This document shows positions 47,748 to 60,579 of a stretch of DNA of 64,000 nucleotides, piece by piece (the first letter of the stretch is position 1; the number at the start of each line of letters is the position of its first letter). Below the pieces are notes generated by a model that made no database searches, had not been told where the DNA came from, and saw nothing but the letters and a program-made list of their open reading frames with translations. This DNA is from Bryoerythrophyllum caledonicum (Eukaryota; Streptophyta; Bryopsida; Pottiales; Pottiaceae). The position numbers and the translations under genes were made by a program. The stretch covers positions 19,186,904 through 19,250,903 of the forward strand of contig OZ020517.1 of assembly GCA_963971425.1 (NCBI GenBank). The letters are read 5' to 3'.

Positions 47748-49020
47748 TATTAAGGTTGTGTGTGTGACCTTGTGTGTGTGCTGGAGCATTAATCATAAGT
47801 GTGAAGATTAATGGAGATGATACGAAATTAAGTCTCTTAATGCATAAGGAGTGAGGTGCATAAGTTCTTAATAAGAATCTCAAGTGTGAGTGAGCATAAC
47901 TTGAGTATCTTGAGAATAAGAGTAGAGTTCTTATTCATGTTAATGCAATTTATGCAATAATCATCAAGAGTGGCATACCTTGATGCATGGCAAGAGTATC
48001 ATATTATGCGTACAAATAATTAGCATTAAGTCTAGCCTTAAAAGAAGGGATTCTTTAAGGTAGACTAATTTGTGAGTATTTAAAGAATCTATCATAAGAG
48101 AGTAAGTAAGGAATAAATCCTTAAGAAAGACTTAAGAAAGGAACATAGAAACTTAAAGAATCTTAAGTCCAAGTTTGGATAACATAAGCTTACGAAGATT
48201 AAGACCTTAAGTACCAGGAGACCCTTAAGTTTAAGGGCTTGGACTTAAATGTGTGTATGGATGAGAACATGGAACATCATTTGCATTCAGCGAGATGCAC
48301 TCCCTGTTTTGGTAGTCTTAAGACGGAAACTTAAGAACACTGTAAGGCTGATTTGGTCTAGACTGTGCAGGTTCTTAAGGGATTAGTCCTAAGTAAGTGT
48401 GTGAGTGCTTAAGAACTAAGGACCAGAGGCTGTGTCCTTAAGAACAAGGAATCGAACAAGAGTGAAGTCTTAAGAAACAGTCAGATATCTTAAAGACTAA
48501 GTGGTAAGGTTTATGAAAGATAAGAGTAAGTGTAGAACACCGTTAGTCTTAAAGAGTTAAACATGGATGAACGAACTTAAGTGAAGACTTAAGAGGTGAA
48601 TTCCTTAAGACTTAAGCTAACTTGTATGTGTGATTTTTTGAGATACACCTTTGAATTAAGAATGTGATCACGTGGACCGAGTGGACGAACGTGAGAAGTG
48701 GAACGATTTGCATGAGGTAAGACTTTGAATTCTTAAAGGCTGTAATTAAGGAACCAATGCAATGAGACTTAATGGAATCTTCCATTAGCCCAGTGTGGCA
48801 TATGTTTAAGAATTAGTGGCATAAGCACAATTTTAAAAGGACTAATGTTCCTTCTTAAGGCACGAGAGATCCTTTGGGGGTTATACTTTGTAAATGGACC
48901 CCTTGAGAGTGATGCTAACAACCCTATTTTCCTAAAATCTAGATAGATAACCTTAAGAATTAACCGAGAAGATAGCTTTAACTACACAATTAAGCTTTAA
49001 TTACTTAAAACTAGGCGTAT
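47748..49020. other. CTTAAG-dense region right of the Tigger insertion
   Basis: Seventeen exact CTTAAG hexamers lie between 48118 and 48960, many as CCTTAAGAAC or ACTTAAGAA. No ORF. Before the Tigger insertion this was continuous with the AT-rich block ending at 43904, which holds four more. Confidence 0.7.
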
Positions 49021-50964
49021 GATCATCCCCGTAACAAATCCTATGAGGTGTGGGTATACTTGGGTGTTTTATTAGAGTGGTGAAAAATCACTCTACAGCT
49101 TTGTTTAAGATCTGCCCAACATTTTGGTGATCCCAAACTCATAGCAGAAGCTTTCAGAAGTTTCCCAGGGGCGGAAAATCTTTTCACAAAGATGGGTGGG
49201 CTTGAAGGGGTGGAGATTTTTGGGTCTACCAAACACAAGCTTGACATGCCACCCGGATCGAGTCACAACTCCCATCGGTCCAATACAGTGAACTATTCAA
49301 TTCCACGAGATGGCACAAGAATGACTCAAGTACGGATTGAAGAGGCCCTAAGTGGACAAGACTTTGGAGTCCCACACACAACATCAGTGTTGATATCCGA
49401 CTGTGATCCGTCAAAGTGACATATTGCTCGCCTCTCAGAGTCCTCTTATAAAAAATGCCAGGCATTGTAGGCTAACACTAGTGAGAAGTGTGACGCTAGA
49501 GTTGGGTGTAGGAGCCATGGTACAAGAGCTCCAACATATGCTGGCATGAAGAAGGAATTCAGATCACCTCGAAATATTTCCATTAAGTTTTGATTTTTTG
49601 CTGATGATATTGGTCGCTGTGTGAAGGGCTCAAAGAAAGTATTTGTGGTAGATTGTCTATCAATTCCAATGACATGGCCAGTGAAGCTTGGCACTAATTT
49701 GACAATGCAAGAGGTTTTATTACTGGAAGAAGCAGGTTTTTAGTTAGAGCAATGTGGAGCTTTATCACCTCGAAGACAATTTTAGATGTTTTTGAACATG
49801 CCTCTCCTGCGGTCCCACTTTCCCATTTCATAGAATCCGGATTCATACCATACCTTCCGCAACAGCTACCAAATTTGTAGAACACTGGATGCGCCGTCGG
49901 TTGAGCACCGGAACAAGTGGTCAGGCGCCGCGCTTTTGAATATTTGTTATGTCTTCAATCTCTATGCCATATCATATCCAAGATAGGGATGCATTATCAC
50001 TCTTGACACCGGGAAGGAGCAGCCCTGTTGCATCACCTTCAGAGATCTCCCAGAATGTTGAAGCCCTGATTTTTTGAAGATGCAATCAGAGGCGTTGGGG
50101 AAGAAGGGGCAATGGAAATGTTGTAAGCAAGTGTATTACATCTTACGTTACTTATGTAAGATGGACTACAACTTACAAGGACTTATTCATGCATGCCCCA
50201 AGCTATAGCTATAACGAAGTTGTGCGCATATTGGAGTTTGCTAAATTGCAGAGCAAGCATGAGAAATGCAAGGAAATCTTATTCCTCATCAGTATTTCTA
50301 TCTCTAGACAGCTTATATTCAAACATGTTGAATCAGTATTGCATCTCGTGGTGTGGCTCATGAAACATCAATGTTTGCCTCATTCCTATTTATCTATATT
50401 TTTTTCCCAGTTTTTTTTTGTTCTACCGTGCACGAGGTGCTATGTTGAAAACTGGCGGCAGTTCTGTCAGATGGAGATAGCATATCATAGCCAGGATTTG
50501 AACCCACAACCACTCTATTTGGAGAAACTGGGTATCTCCCACCATCACCTGGTAGTTTCGGGTCATCTCGGACCGTTGATATATCAGTAAAAATAGATTG
50601 TCATATTACTTTGACAAATAAAATATCTTACTCCATATCTGCCACTTTAGCACTTTGTTTGCATTCTAAGTTTTTACATTTCGATTTTGTATATACATGA
50701 TGCCCTTATAAATGCTATCTTTTAGAGGAAATAAATTAAAAAAATTCATGATTACAATTTGAATCTGAGAGTGAAGAAAGGGAAAAAAAACTCTCAATGG
50801 TTAATGTATCCATGGCTATAGGATATTTTCTTAATTTAGAGAATTTTCCAAATTTTTTTGTCAAAATTTATAGTTATACCATTAATTTCCTTCAAAATTC
50901 AATTTTTTTAAAACCGCGTTTTTTTCCCATTAGAGGTCTACTCCATATGAATGCTTTAAATATG
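49021..50964. other. intergenic; possible decayed coding fragments
   Basis: Stretches at 49100-49930 look protein-like in shifting frames but match no family I know. Near 50494-50504 the minus strand has GGTTCAAATCC, a perfect RNA polymerase III B-box, without a convincing A-box; it may be a SINE remnant. Confidence 0.3.
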
Positions 50965-51650
50965 GGTGCCCTTGTTCTTGCCTCCAACGTCACTTTTCAC
51001 TCGTTCTTGAGTCTTATCGGCCCAAAGAGAAGTTGAAGGCGAGATTTTGAGGACTAGTGGGGCAAGCAGTTGCAACTCCCTCCGGCAGCCCAAAAACAAC
51101 CCCTCCAAAATCTAACTTAAGGGCCTCAAATTTGCAATTCCTAGGCCTGCTCTTTATGCATCACCAATAGCTCCCTCAATCGAGCTCTAAAACATTACAA
51201 AGGGCCGGAGATTAAGGAAATAACGCTCCTCCAATGCCCTGAAATCTTTAAACTTTTTGTGAGTCCCTCAAAATTAGGGGTCCACTTTACAGGGAGGCTT
51301 TTGTAGAGTGCCCTTGTTCTTGCCTCCAATGATACTATTCATTGTCACTTTTTAGTCATTTTACAGAGAATTTGGTATGACATGGCCTAATTGGAATTTC
51401 AAGGGCGGCGGGTATCAAAGGCTAGTGGGGCGACCACCTGGGACTTCTTTCCGCACACCAAGAATGGCCCCTCTAAATGGCTTCTTTAATGGCCATGAAC
51501 TCTAAATTATTGGGCATCCCTAAGTGATGCGGCGCACGGGCTTCTAGGAACCCAATGAGCTTTACACCAAGGCACAAGCTTGGGAGTCGGGAAGGAGGTT
51601 GGGGAGTCCGTACCAAACATGCCCTATTTTCATGTTGGTGGGTTTTATTA
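50965..51650. repeat. diverged ~343-bp tandem duplication
   Basis: GCCCTTGTTCTTGCCTCCAA occurs at about 50968 and 51311. A later block with CTAGTGGGGC and CCCTCCAAAA-like sequence is also repeated at the same offset. Confidence 0.5.
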
Positions 51651-51672
51651 AAAATAAAAAATCCCAATGGTG

Positions 51673-51967
51673 TTAACTCTTTAAGGACAAGAGGTCCATT
51701 TTTGTGGTGGTCATTTTTGAAGCAATCTACGTATAGAAAATCTGGTAGTTCATCGCAGCCTAATCCAAGAACTAAGATAATTTGCATGGATTTGTGCTCT
51801 TCTGACAAATGCCGTGAGATTGTGTGCGGAAGTCTGTCAGAGAAATTATAGTGATTTTCGTGAAGTGGGGTCGTGATAAAATGTACTCTCTATATAGATG
51901 TTCTATATGATCTATTACACTCAATGGTTCTCACAGGCCTCCTAAGCTTGTTGGCCTTAAGGGTTAA
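51673..51967. mobile_element. short TTAA-flanked MITE (295 bp)
   Basis: Starts TTAACTCTTTAAGGAC and ends GGCCTTAAGGGTTAA. The interior is unlike the 940-bp family. Confidence 0.42.
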
Positions 51968-52123
51968 ATTATTGTGGTGGGCCTTTGTAAATATTATTGG
52001 GTTGTTGGTGCCAAATCTAGCAAAAAAATTGCCAACAAGAGCCCAAAATAAGCGGACAAGAAAAATGAGCCGGACTAGCGATTTAAAATTAGTACAAATG
52101 CTACAACCTGCACTTTGAAGTAG

Positions 52124-53063
52124 TTTACCCCTAGAGGCCCAAAAGTCCCTTTGGGGGATTCTTGAAGGTTTGGATAGGTCCCCATGGTGTCAATTTATAA
52201 CATTCTTTTTTGAAATTTCTACTCTACATGGACATTGCTAATAGCATTGTGCGAGTCCAATTTTTTTCCTGAATCCAACATTTTATGAAAAGTTATAGGG
52301 TTTTGAATTTCAAATGAGGAGACCGGGCACTACAAAAACTTTTGCAAAGACAATCTACTCAATGTGAGATTTTCAATACTAGCAAATAATATGAATTCCT
52401 TTCATATTGTCAAAAAAAGTCTCTTGTCTTAAGTAAAAAGTAGCATAATATTCTAAGTCAAACATTTTCATACATTGTCACACTTTGTCGGGCAAGGTAC
52501 CAAAGAACTTCTTCTTTTCCACATAAAACTTAGAGATCTTCATATTTCTTATATTTTTTTTTTGCTACAAGATGTGGTGTAAACCTTTTTGATGACCATT
52601 TGGATTATCATTCTAAAATATATTTAGTTCACAAAAAAATAAAACGTGAATTGGCAATTTTTAAACCTCCACTCCTTGCACATTTGTTTTGAATATGTTA
52701 CATTCCTACTCTACCTCTAAAAATTGGGGTACAAGGAAACAACATCACGATTGACATGATGGTAATGTTTTCAGACCTTGTGTATTGCAAAAATTTGACA
52801 CCAAGTGTAGTCAAAGTTTGTTGATCCACTCAAAGCAAGGAAGAAAAAGAACGGTTTTCTCTACTTCAAACACTATAATCTTTCAATCCGTTTGGTCAAA
52901 GTTTATGAAATTTTGTGACGACATTAATGAATAAGTCTTTATTTAGATCTTATGGTTAGATATAGAAGAAAAATGTCTTGATTACCTCATTACTCATTGC
53001 ACTAGAATGAGCAGTTTTTAAAGTGCTTTTGGTGTGAAGATGCATTGGGCCTTTAAGTGTTAA
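52124..53063. mobile_element. TTAA family, complete copy (940 bp)
   Basis: Starts TTTACCCCTAGAGGCCCA and ends TGGGCCTTTAAGTGTTAA. Same order of inner landmarks as the other copies. Confidence 0.62.
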
Positions 53064-53195
53064 GTAAGCTATTCAAGCACATAGTGTGTGGAGATACCTA
53101 GGCCATGTCTTGAAATATCCGCCATACACCTATATGATATTCATGATATACCTATGTCATACCCATGGATATCATGTCAAAAGGTGGCTAAATAC

Positions 53196-54611
53196 TTAAC
53201 CTCAAAAGGACCATTTGTACCTGCAGGGTACAAATCGGTTTGGGCAGGTTCCTAAAAATCTATTTTTAAAGATATCTTCTTGAAATTTCTGGTGAAAATA
53301 GGAATATAGATTATCTTTGCAAAGAGATTTTTCTTTCTTTTTTTGGACTTGTAGGAAAAAAATTATGGTGCTTCAAACATACAAAACATGTTTCTTTTGG
53401 TAGCTCGGCAGAGTACTATAGAGATGAATAGTGCTACTGTAGTACAAGACTGAATCACAACACTAAGAAGAATGAAAGAGAATGTTCTAAAATACCAATA
53501 CCCGTCATGATTTTAAAACACACCAAATACACCATTATGTAATGGAAAAATTAAAGCAATACTTGCTAAAAACTAAAAAAAACACCTAATATGTCGCAAC
53601 AGTATAATAATTGTCAGGATTTAATAAACACCTGAAACGTCACGAAACAAAGGAAAAAATTAGGCAATACCCCTCACGTCCTAAAAACAAGCACATAAAA
53701 CGTCTCAGGAAAAGTCTGTGGCAACATACTAGTATCCATCACGACGTAAATTAGGGAGCTAAATATGTCATAGCTAATGGTTGTGACAAGTCTACAATGT
53801 CCGTCACGATTCCCAAAAATATGTCACTAACTTGAAATCCATCACTCTTTCTCCACTTTCTCACAAAAAAATTCACTCACAATATGTCACATCATGCATT
53901 GTAGAACAATTACAAAGCTCTTATCACTAACTAAATTGGTAAAGAAAGATAAAAACCACTACTCTTGTAAAACCCCAATACCTGAAAACCACAATATATT
54001 GCAAAATAAAGTAACTTACATTGCATGCCTCCCTCAAGCATACCTAAATATAGTTCTTATCTGCCATTGCAATACCTACATACAATTCCTATCTTCCATT
54101 CGCAAGAGGCAATTCTTCGTCATGGGCATTTCGTAGAGAAATGTGTCACGACGGGCCGGGGTGTACATAGGCAGGCGAGAGGAGCGCACGGGCGAGGGCA
54201 TGTGCTGGGAGGGGAGGAGGATTTGTGTGCCAGCCGGCTAGGATTTGACCACCTAGTTGGCTGGAAGGAATGATACCTCTAGAGCTGCAACTGGCCCCTT
54301 CATCCCACAAAGGAGAACAAGGGGGTCACCTTACAGTGGGCTTTACTATGTTGGTTAGCATTCTGGCTAAATCTCATTATTCTTTTCAAATTTTAAGAGT
54401 GTATTATTAGCAGCCCGATTTTGCATGTAGCATCTCTACTAAAATTAGCCAGTTTAAGAATCGCTGAGCCGGATGGCACTCGCCATGACATGCAGGACCC
54501 ACTCAAGGCTACGGATGGTCCTTGGAGGTTAATAGGTAGAGGATCTAGCCATTCGGGTCAGGCGCACTGGGTTGTGCAGCCGCCGCAGCGTGGGAGGAGA
54601 GTTCGCTGGAG
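53196..54611. other. TTAA-family remnant and unassigned sequence
   Basis: 53196-53350 is a left-end remnant (TTAACCTCAAAAGGACCA). 53440-53880 has repeated GTCACGA/CATCACGAC motifs as found at some CACTA or MITE ends, too weak to call. 54140-54240 is GC-rich without a gene. Confidence 0.35.
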
Positions 54612-55277
54612 GCCATTTTATTGTTATCTTCTCCATGATCAAAGGTTTGTATGTGGAAGACTCTCTCTTGTAGGATTCAGGAGTGTGATGGAGTGAACAC
54701 GAATGCTTTGTTTCCAGTTTACAGCCTCTAGTAGCAGTCCTGTGGTGCTGCTATTGTTGCATGAAAGTTTGGTGTTTCTTTAGTACTTGACGAATTTCAC
54801 CTATCTCACCTGTTGTTTTGGATTGTTGTGTTATTGGTGGTTCTAGTGACTTTTGTGCGGATCAGAGACTCTACGGAGGCGGAGGAAGAGACCACCGTTG
54901 TGAGTCACTTCATTTTCACAGGTCAAGTTGAGTTTTCCAAAGATCATAAACAGATAAATGGTACTTTTAAGCTCTCAGGCATCGGATAGTATTGATTGTT
55001 TGAGAAGGCTGCTGCGAGATTGATTGTAGCTAGGCTTGAATGCATGGTTTCTGTGGTTGCAAGCACGAATTTTCATCTGGAATTTAGAACCAGAAGTTGA
55101 TTAGACATGATTGCTACGCTTTAACTTCAATGTGTAATCGTAAGTTGGTGAGGTTCTCGTGATGGATGCGGACAAACTGCACTTGCAGTTGTTGCATGAG
55201 GTGAATAGTATTGAGGCAAGGCAGTATGCTACGGCACAAGACGGATGAATAATTCTATGTTGTTTCTATCTATCAGA
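54612..55277 (+). repeat. dispersed ~640-bp repeat, copy 2
   Basis: Aligns with 16653-17285 with small indels, including GTGATGGAGTGAACACGAAT and the terminal TTCTATCTATCA. It contains one ~40-bp insertion (TTGGATTGTTGTGTTATTGG region) relative to copy 1. Confidence 0.65.
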
Positions 55278-55379
55278 AAAGTCCCCTAGTTCTTACTTAT
55301 CTCCGTGATCAACCACAGAACATAGCATTAGAGGACATTGAACTCAATTTTTTGTCTGCATGCAGCGGCTCATATACTG

Positions 55380-58300
55380 GTCTGGTGGATCTCGCGGGAC
55401 CGAAATGAAGACGGAAATTGTCTTTTTTTTTTTTTTTTTTTTTTGGCACAAAGACAAAACGAATTTTGAATTGCAAAGTAAACAGTGACCAACAAAGAAA
55501 AGACAAGCGCGCCATGACCGGGAGCGCAAATCCACACCGCCCGGTTGTCCGATCTCGTACACAAAGCCTTGTTGCAGCCCCACTTGGAGTCAAAATTAAT
55601 CGCAGCTTTGAACGTGTTCATCTCTGAGTTGGCCGTATGGATCCTGTCCCACGCAATCCTACTATAATCAGTGAGGCCTTGCCAAATCACATTTTTAATC
55701 GTGTAGGGAGTCCAACGGTGTTGATTGAACACCGAGTCGTTGCGAACAATCCAAAGAGTCCAAATGGTGATGCCACGGAGCAACAACCAGAACCTGCTAA
55801 GTTTCTAGAATTTCCGAGGAGGGCGGGCAACAAAAAGGGCTTGTTGGAGGGTGGAGAGCCCCAATCTCTGTGTGGGGGAGTTGCTAATGTGTTGAAGGAC
55901 CTTAACCACGTAAATCCATGTGGAGCGGGCTTGCGGGCAAGGCCAGAATCTATGCACAATGCTCTCTGTCTCCCCTTGGTCACAGACCTTGTAGCTAGCA
56001 TCAATGTTATGGGAAACACGGCTTTCTCCATTGGTTGACAACAATGACCTTGTGCCAGAGTTGCCCGATTAAGCCAACTTCCTTCCCAACTCTCTTAGAG
56101 TCCCAAACATTCCTCCACTTGAGCTTGAAGCTCGAGGAAAGAATCCCATTCCACTTTGTAGTGACAACATTAGGGAGTGGGCGCCTGGCGCGGAGAAGCT
56201 GCTTGCCGAACTTCGTGGTATAGGAGAGCAGAGGTTCTCCATTTTTCCAAATAACCCTATCCGGAACCCAAGTGAGCAAACTGGTCATCCCGTAGAAGAG
56301 AAAGACACCTTGTTTGCGTTCCCTTTTGAGCATGATAACTCACACTCTTTCAAGTCGCCCATGGATGGTGATGGTGCTAGGGTAACCATTGATCGGTCTC
56401 CTCAGAAGGATTCGTGCTTGGGCGTCGACCGTAGAGAGCCCTCCATGTTTCCTCATTGACCAAGTATCTTGTTTGCCAATTTCCCGCCTCCCAATGAGGG
56501 CGTCCCTAGTGAACGCACACCTAGGTGTGTGATTGTTCATGGTATCAAAGATACCAAGCCATTTGTTGCTCTTAGCCGGGTGAGTACCAACCGTAACCCA
56601 ATAGTTTTGGATTAGTCTAAGTCTTTCTTCAAGTCTCTCCCAGGATTCAAATTCAGCTCCTTCAAGGCCATAACAAGGAGCTGCCTCCTCGAATTTCAGG
56701 ATCATATTCTCCTCAGAGGACCAAAGGTCTCTAGTGAATTGAAGCCCCACCGTGCCAATTGGGCAACTCGTTTATTTGGAAACTCAAAACCCATCTGTAG
56801 CGCTCCAGATTCAATCCAGAGTGGAGTACTCAAGCATTCCTCAATGGTTTTAGCTCCGGTGATGGTTAATTCACTCTCCAAAGCTCGCCATGCTGACTTA
56901 GTCTTGTTTAAGAGACGATTTCCGTTGGGGCCTTAAAAACCTCTTTTGAAACCCCACCACATACTCAGTGGCCATTTCAGCCCCCGCTCGGGTTAACAAT
57001 GTGATAAACGAAAGCGGAATAGTGAACTAAAGTTTGACCTGCTCGGCATACAAGCAGCAATAATCCATTTGCACATAAGTGCTGTCATAGCTTCCATATG
57101 TCCACCACATTAAGTCCCTCTTCCTCTCTCTATTGGCAGATGGCGTTCCACGCCACTCTGGCTCTGGTAGGATTGGAGGATCCTGCCCACATCTAGTTCC
57201 GGATTTTGCCAGGAACCCGTTTATTCCCGTGGAGCTCCCTTCCTACAATGCCAAGTAGAAAAGAGTTGTTGACACTAGGACACTGTTGCAATAATGATTC
57301 TAGCGGTACTATTTGCTTTAACTGTTGACCACTACTCTAGTTTCTTGTCGATATTTCTTCCAAAAAAACCATCAATATCCGCAGTATTTAAATCTAAACC
57401 AAACACCGTGCCTAGAAGTTTGGAGATCTCTCTCTCTCTTGGATCCATTTGAAATGGAGATTGTCAAGCTACGCAGGTCGAGGTTGCCCAACACCCCCCC
57501 AGTAATATGCAGTTGACTTGTCAGGATTCATTATTAAATATGATGCATCGCTGAAAGTCCCTAGTATTGCAAGGGTATTGAGGATTATATGTTCATCTAC
57601 AGCTAATGTGAGGAATCTGCCGTCAGCATATTGAGTTAGTACTTGGGTGTCTTCAGTTCTTGGGATGCTTATCCCTTTTATCCTTCCTCTCATAACTTCC
57701 TTCTTAAGGCAGGAGTTCAAGATTTCTCCTACTATTGGGAAAAGATATGGGGCAAGTGGACATCCTTGTCTGAATCCTTGCTCAATATTGAAAGACTCCG
57801 TGGTTCGTCTGTTGACGTTGACTCGGGCTTTTGCTCTTTCAAATAATTGGGAGATCATGTTTAGAAATTCTTTTGGAAATTCCATCTTAATCAAGGCTTT
57901 GAACAGGAAGTTAATATCTACCCGATCATAGGCTTTGGAGAAATCCAGCTTCAGGAATATAAGAGGTTGATTAGACACTTTAGCATGGTGGATAGTTTTG
58001 TGTGTTAAGAAGATATTGTCTAAGATAAACCTCATAGGTAGGAAGGGTGATTGGTCAGGGCTAATAATGTCGACTAGGATGGACTCGAGTCGTACCTGAA
58101 GGACTTTGGCAAAAATCTTTTAGGACACATTCAGGAGAGTGATGGGGTGCCAGTTGTTTAGAGTGTCGCGATCTCCTCCTTTGTAAATTAGTGCTATAAG
58201 TCCTTGACTACGCTCCTCTAGAAACTCCCTCTTGTTAATGCCTCTTTCAATATCACGAGATATTCTTTTCCAATGTTAGGCCACATCAGTTTGTAGAATT

Positions 58301-59772
58301 CTGTGACTATTCCATCTAGTCCTAGAGACTTTCTTGTGGCAAGGTGTTCAGAGTTCTACTGCATAGGTCAGCTCTAGAAGGGTGATATCCAGCTTTAATA
58401 TTTCTTGCATGGTTGGAGAGAGTTTGGAGCTTGGTCCTCTTAGGAAGACTTCTTGGGCATTTATAATCTCCACATATTGTGCCCTTCTAGAGTACATGTT
58501 GGAGTAGAAGTTAAAGCACTCATTCTCGAGGTCTAGTTGCTTGGTGTGGCGGACTCCATCTTCATCTAGTAGTTCTATTAAGCTCAAGTGTGAGGGTCTT
58601 TGCCTATAAGTGCTAAAGAACTCCTTTGTTTGTTTTTCCCCTACCCTCTTCCATTTTGTCCTTCCTCGGGTTTGTTGTCCTGCCAATTTCCAGTCCTCAC
58701 ATTGAGTGAGGGCTTCCCTAGCCTGATTCTCTGCCTCCTGGGCACCTTGGTCATCTAGGCACTGGTAAAGGTTGTTCCTGGCTCTCTCTAGGTTCTCCCT
58801 TGCCTCTTCTTCCTTTTCTCGTTGTTCCTTTGCTTTCTCAATGCAGAAAGTTTTGTACCACTTAAGCACCCCTCTAATTTTTCCAAAGAATTTAAATTGA
58901 GGGGGGCAAGCTTGCCATCTCTCCTTCAATTCCTTCTCCACCTGTTCGTCCTATAGGTAGAACGCGTTCATCTTATATTTGGCACCTCGGGGGGGGCGTG
59001 GTCTAGTTCTATATGGAAGATAACTAGTAGGTGGTCAGAATATCCATTGTTTCTCATAATCTTATATTTCTTAATGTGTTCTTCCTGGTTGCTTCCTGGG
59101 CCTAAAAAGGTGTAAAACCTGTCCAAATATTCAAGGACTCTTTCCTTTCCACTGCGTCTATTGTCCGATGTGAAGGTTACAACTTACTGGTTGATTGTGG
59201 TTAAAACAATCTTGAACCCCAAAGAAAACTTTAAATAAATTAAAGCCATGTAATTCCCTGTTGGGGATTTGCCTCCCTGAGGCCGATGATTTGTCTCTTG
59301 GGTTTTCCACAAAATTCCAATCTCCTCCAATAATCCATTTAAGGTTGGGATTTAAATTTTCCATCAACTCTTGCCATAGCATTGATCTTTGTAGGGGAGA
59401 GTGCGGTGCATACATGTTGAGGATATCAAGGTCTCCACTAGAGGCTCCTCTAAGAACGACCCATTGTGCCGTTTTACCGTTGGAGGAGCCTTCTTCTATT
59501 ACTAGGTGTTTGATTTTAGAGGAGACCATAATGCTTAGTCCCCCATATCCTGCTAGTGCTTGATTTCCTTCCACAGTTGCACAATTGAAGGCCTTAGACT
59601 GCCTCCATAATCTAAAAGCAAGAGTGTCTAGAGTTGGGCCTCTTAATTTGTGTTCTTGTATGCATAAGATGTCCAAACTACGGAGGTAGGGTCTAAGGTA
59701 ATTTCCTAGTTTTGCCACATTGTCCGGGTTATTAAGCCCTTGTACATTTTGGGTTAAGACCTTCACATTCAT
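55380..59772 (-). pseudogene. L1 ORF2 (endonuclease, reverse transcriptase, zf-RVT), broken
   Basis: The apurinic-endonuclease domain (59772-59158) shows NVQGLN, IQEHKL and GGDWNF, followed by a frameshift into LDRFYTF. A linker is at 58941-58348. The RT (58035-57469) has FLKLDFSKAYDRVD and GFRQGCPLAPYLF, but the catalytic box reads QYADG instead of the usual YADD, so the second Asp is lost. The region 56750-55800 carries thumb-like sequence and a zf-RVT motif (CDQGETESIVHRFWPC). The product would nick DNA and reverse-transcribe its own RNA; here it is dead. Confidence 0.82.
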
Positions 59773-60439
59773 GACTACTAAGGGGGAGGAAGTGGCTTGA
59801 GGGAGGTCAATGTTTCCCTGATAATAACTATCATTTCCTCCCTTAAGGGGGTTGGACCAGCTCTAGTGTCCAAATGTCTTCGGGTTCTAGGAGTCCCTGT
59901 CTGGTAAGGTTTTTGTGTTGCCTTCCATCTCCTACCCCCAATCACTCTTTTTCTTCCATGCCTCTTTATTAGGCACGTAGGTGCAAAGAAAGGTGGAATG
60001 AGTCCTACGTCATTCCTATTTACCCGGGGGTGGTGTGGCCATCTAGGGGTGGAGAAGTGCGGGGCCCTCTCCCCTTGCTTGTTCACTGATACTTCTGCAT
60101 TCTTGCTCTCCGTTGATCTCTTCGAGAGGAATGTTCAGGTTGGGAGCTCCTTCCTGACTAGTGCTTGGATTATTCTCTGAGCTCTATACTTGCCATGCCC
60201 TTGCTTGGCTAGAGCTGCCTATCATCAAATATCCCACAATCTGGCTTCATCTACAATTTGCAGTTGTACATTACTCACCTCTTGATGTTCGTTGGGCGTG
60301 CCTCTTTCCTGCCCTTGCTGGATTAGGTCTCCTTCGTTTACCCTTAAGAATGTTGGTACTGTAAACCTTCCTTGAAAAAGACCATTTGGAATGTAATGAG
60401 TTGGCTACTTAAATCCTTGTGTAGTTCTTCTTGCTCAAC

Positions 60440-60554
60440 GCCATATTCATTAAATTGAGACATTTCAGAGTCTCAAATGAGTGACTTTGAACTTGACAGA
60501 AGTAGGGATCGAGGTCTCAAACTTTGTGAAATGTCTCAATTTAACGAATATGGC
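60440..60554. mobile_element. 115-bp MITE nested in L1 ORF1
   Basis: Left end GCCATATTCATTAAATTGAG and inverse right end CTCAATTTAACGAATATGGC, both followed inward by the ACATTTC/GAAATGT pair. It interrupts the ORF1 linker. A fragment of the same family is at 14653. Confidence 0.65.
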
Positions 60555-60579
60555 CATGAGCCTCTTGTTCTTTGTCTGG

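Noticed and set aside
50440..50590. tRNA gene on the minus strand
   Set aside because: A good B-box (GGTTCAAATCC) is present, but no acceptor stem, anticodon arm or clear A-box. At most a SINE remnant.
49192..50590. Protein-coding gene in 49.2-50.6 kb
   Set aside because: Frames shift repeatedly, with many stops and no recognised motif.
53440..53880. CACTA transposon end based on repeated CGTCACGA motifs
   Set aside because: No CACTA terminus, inverted repeat or 3-bp target duplication could be found.
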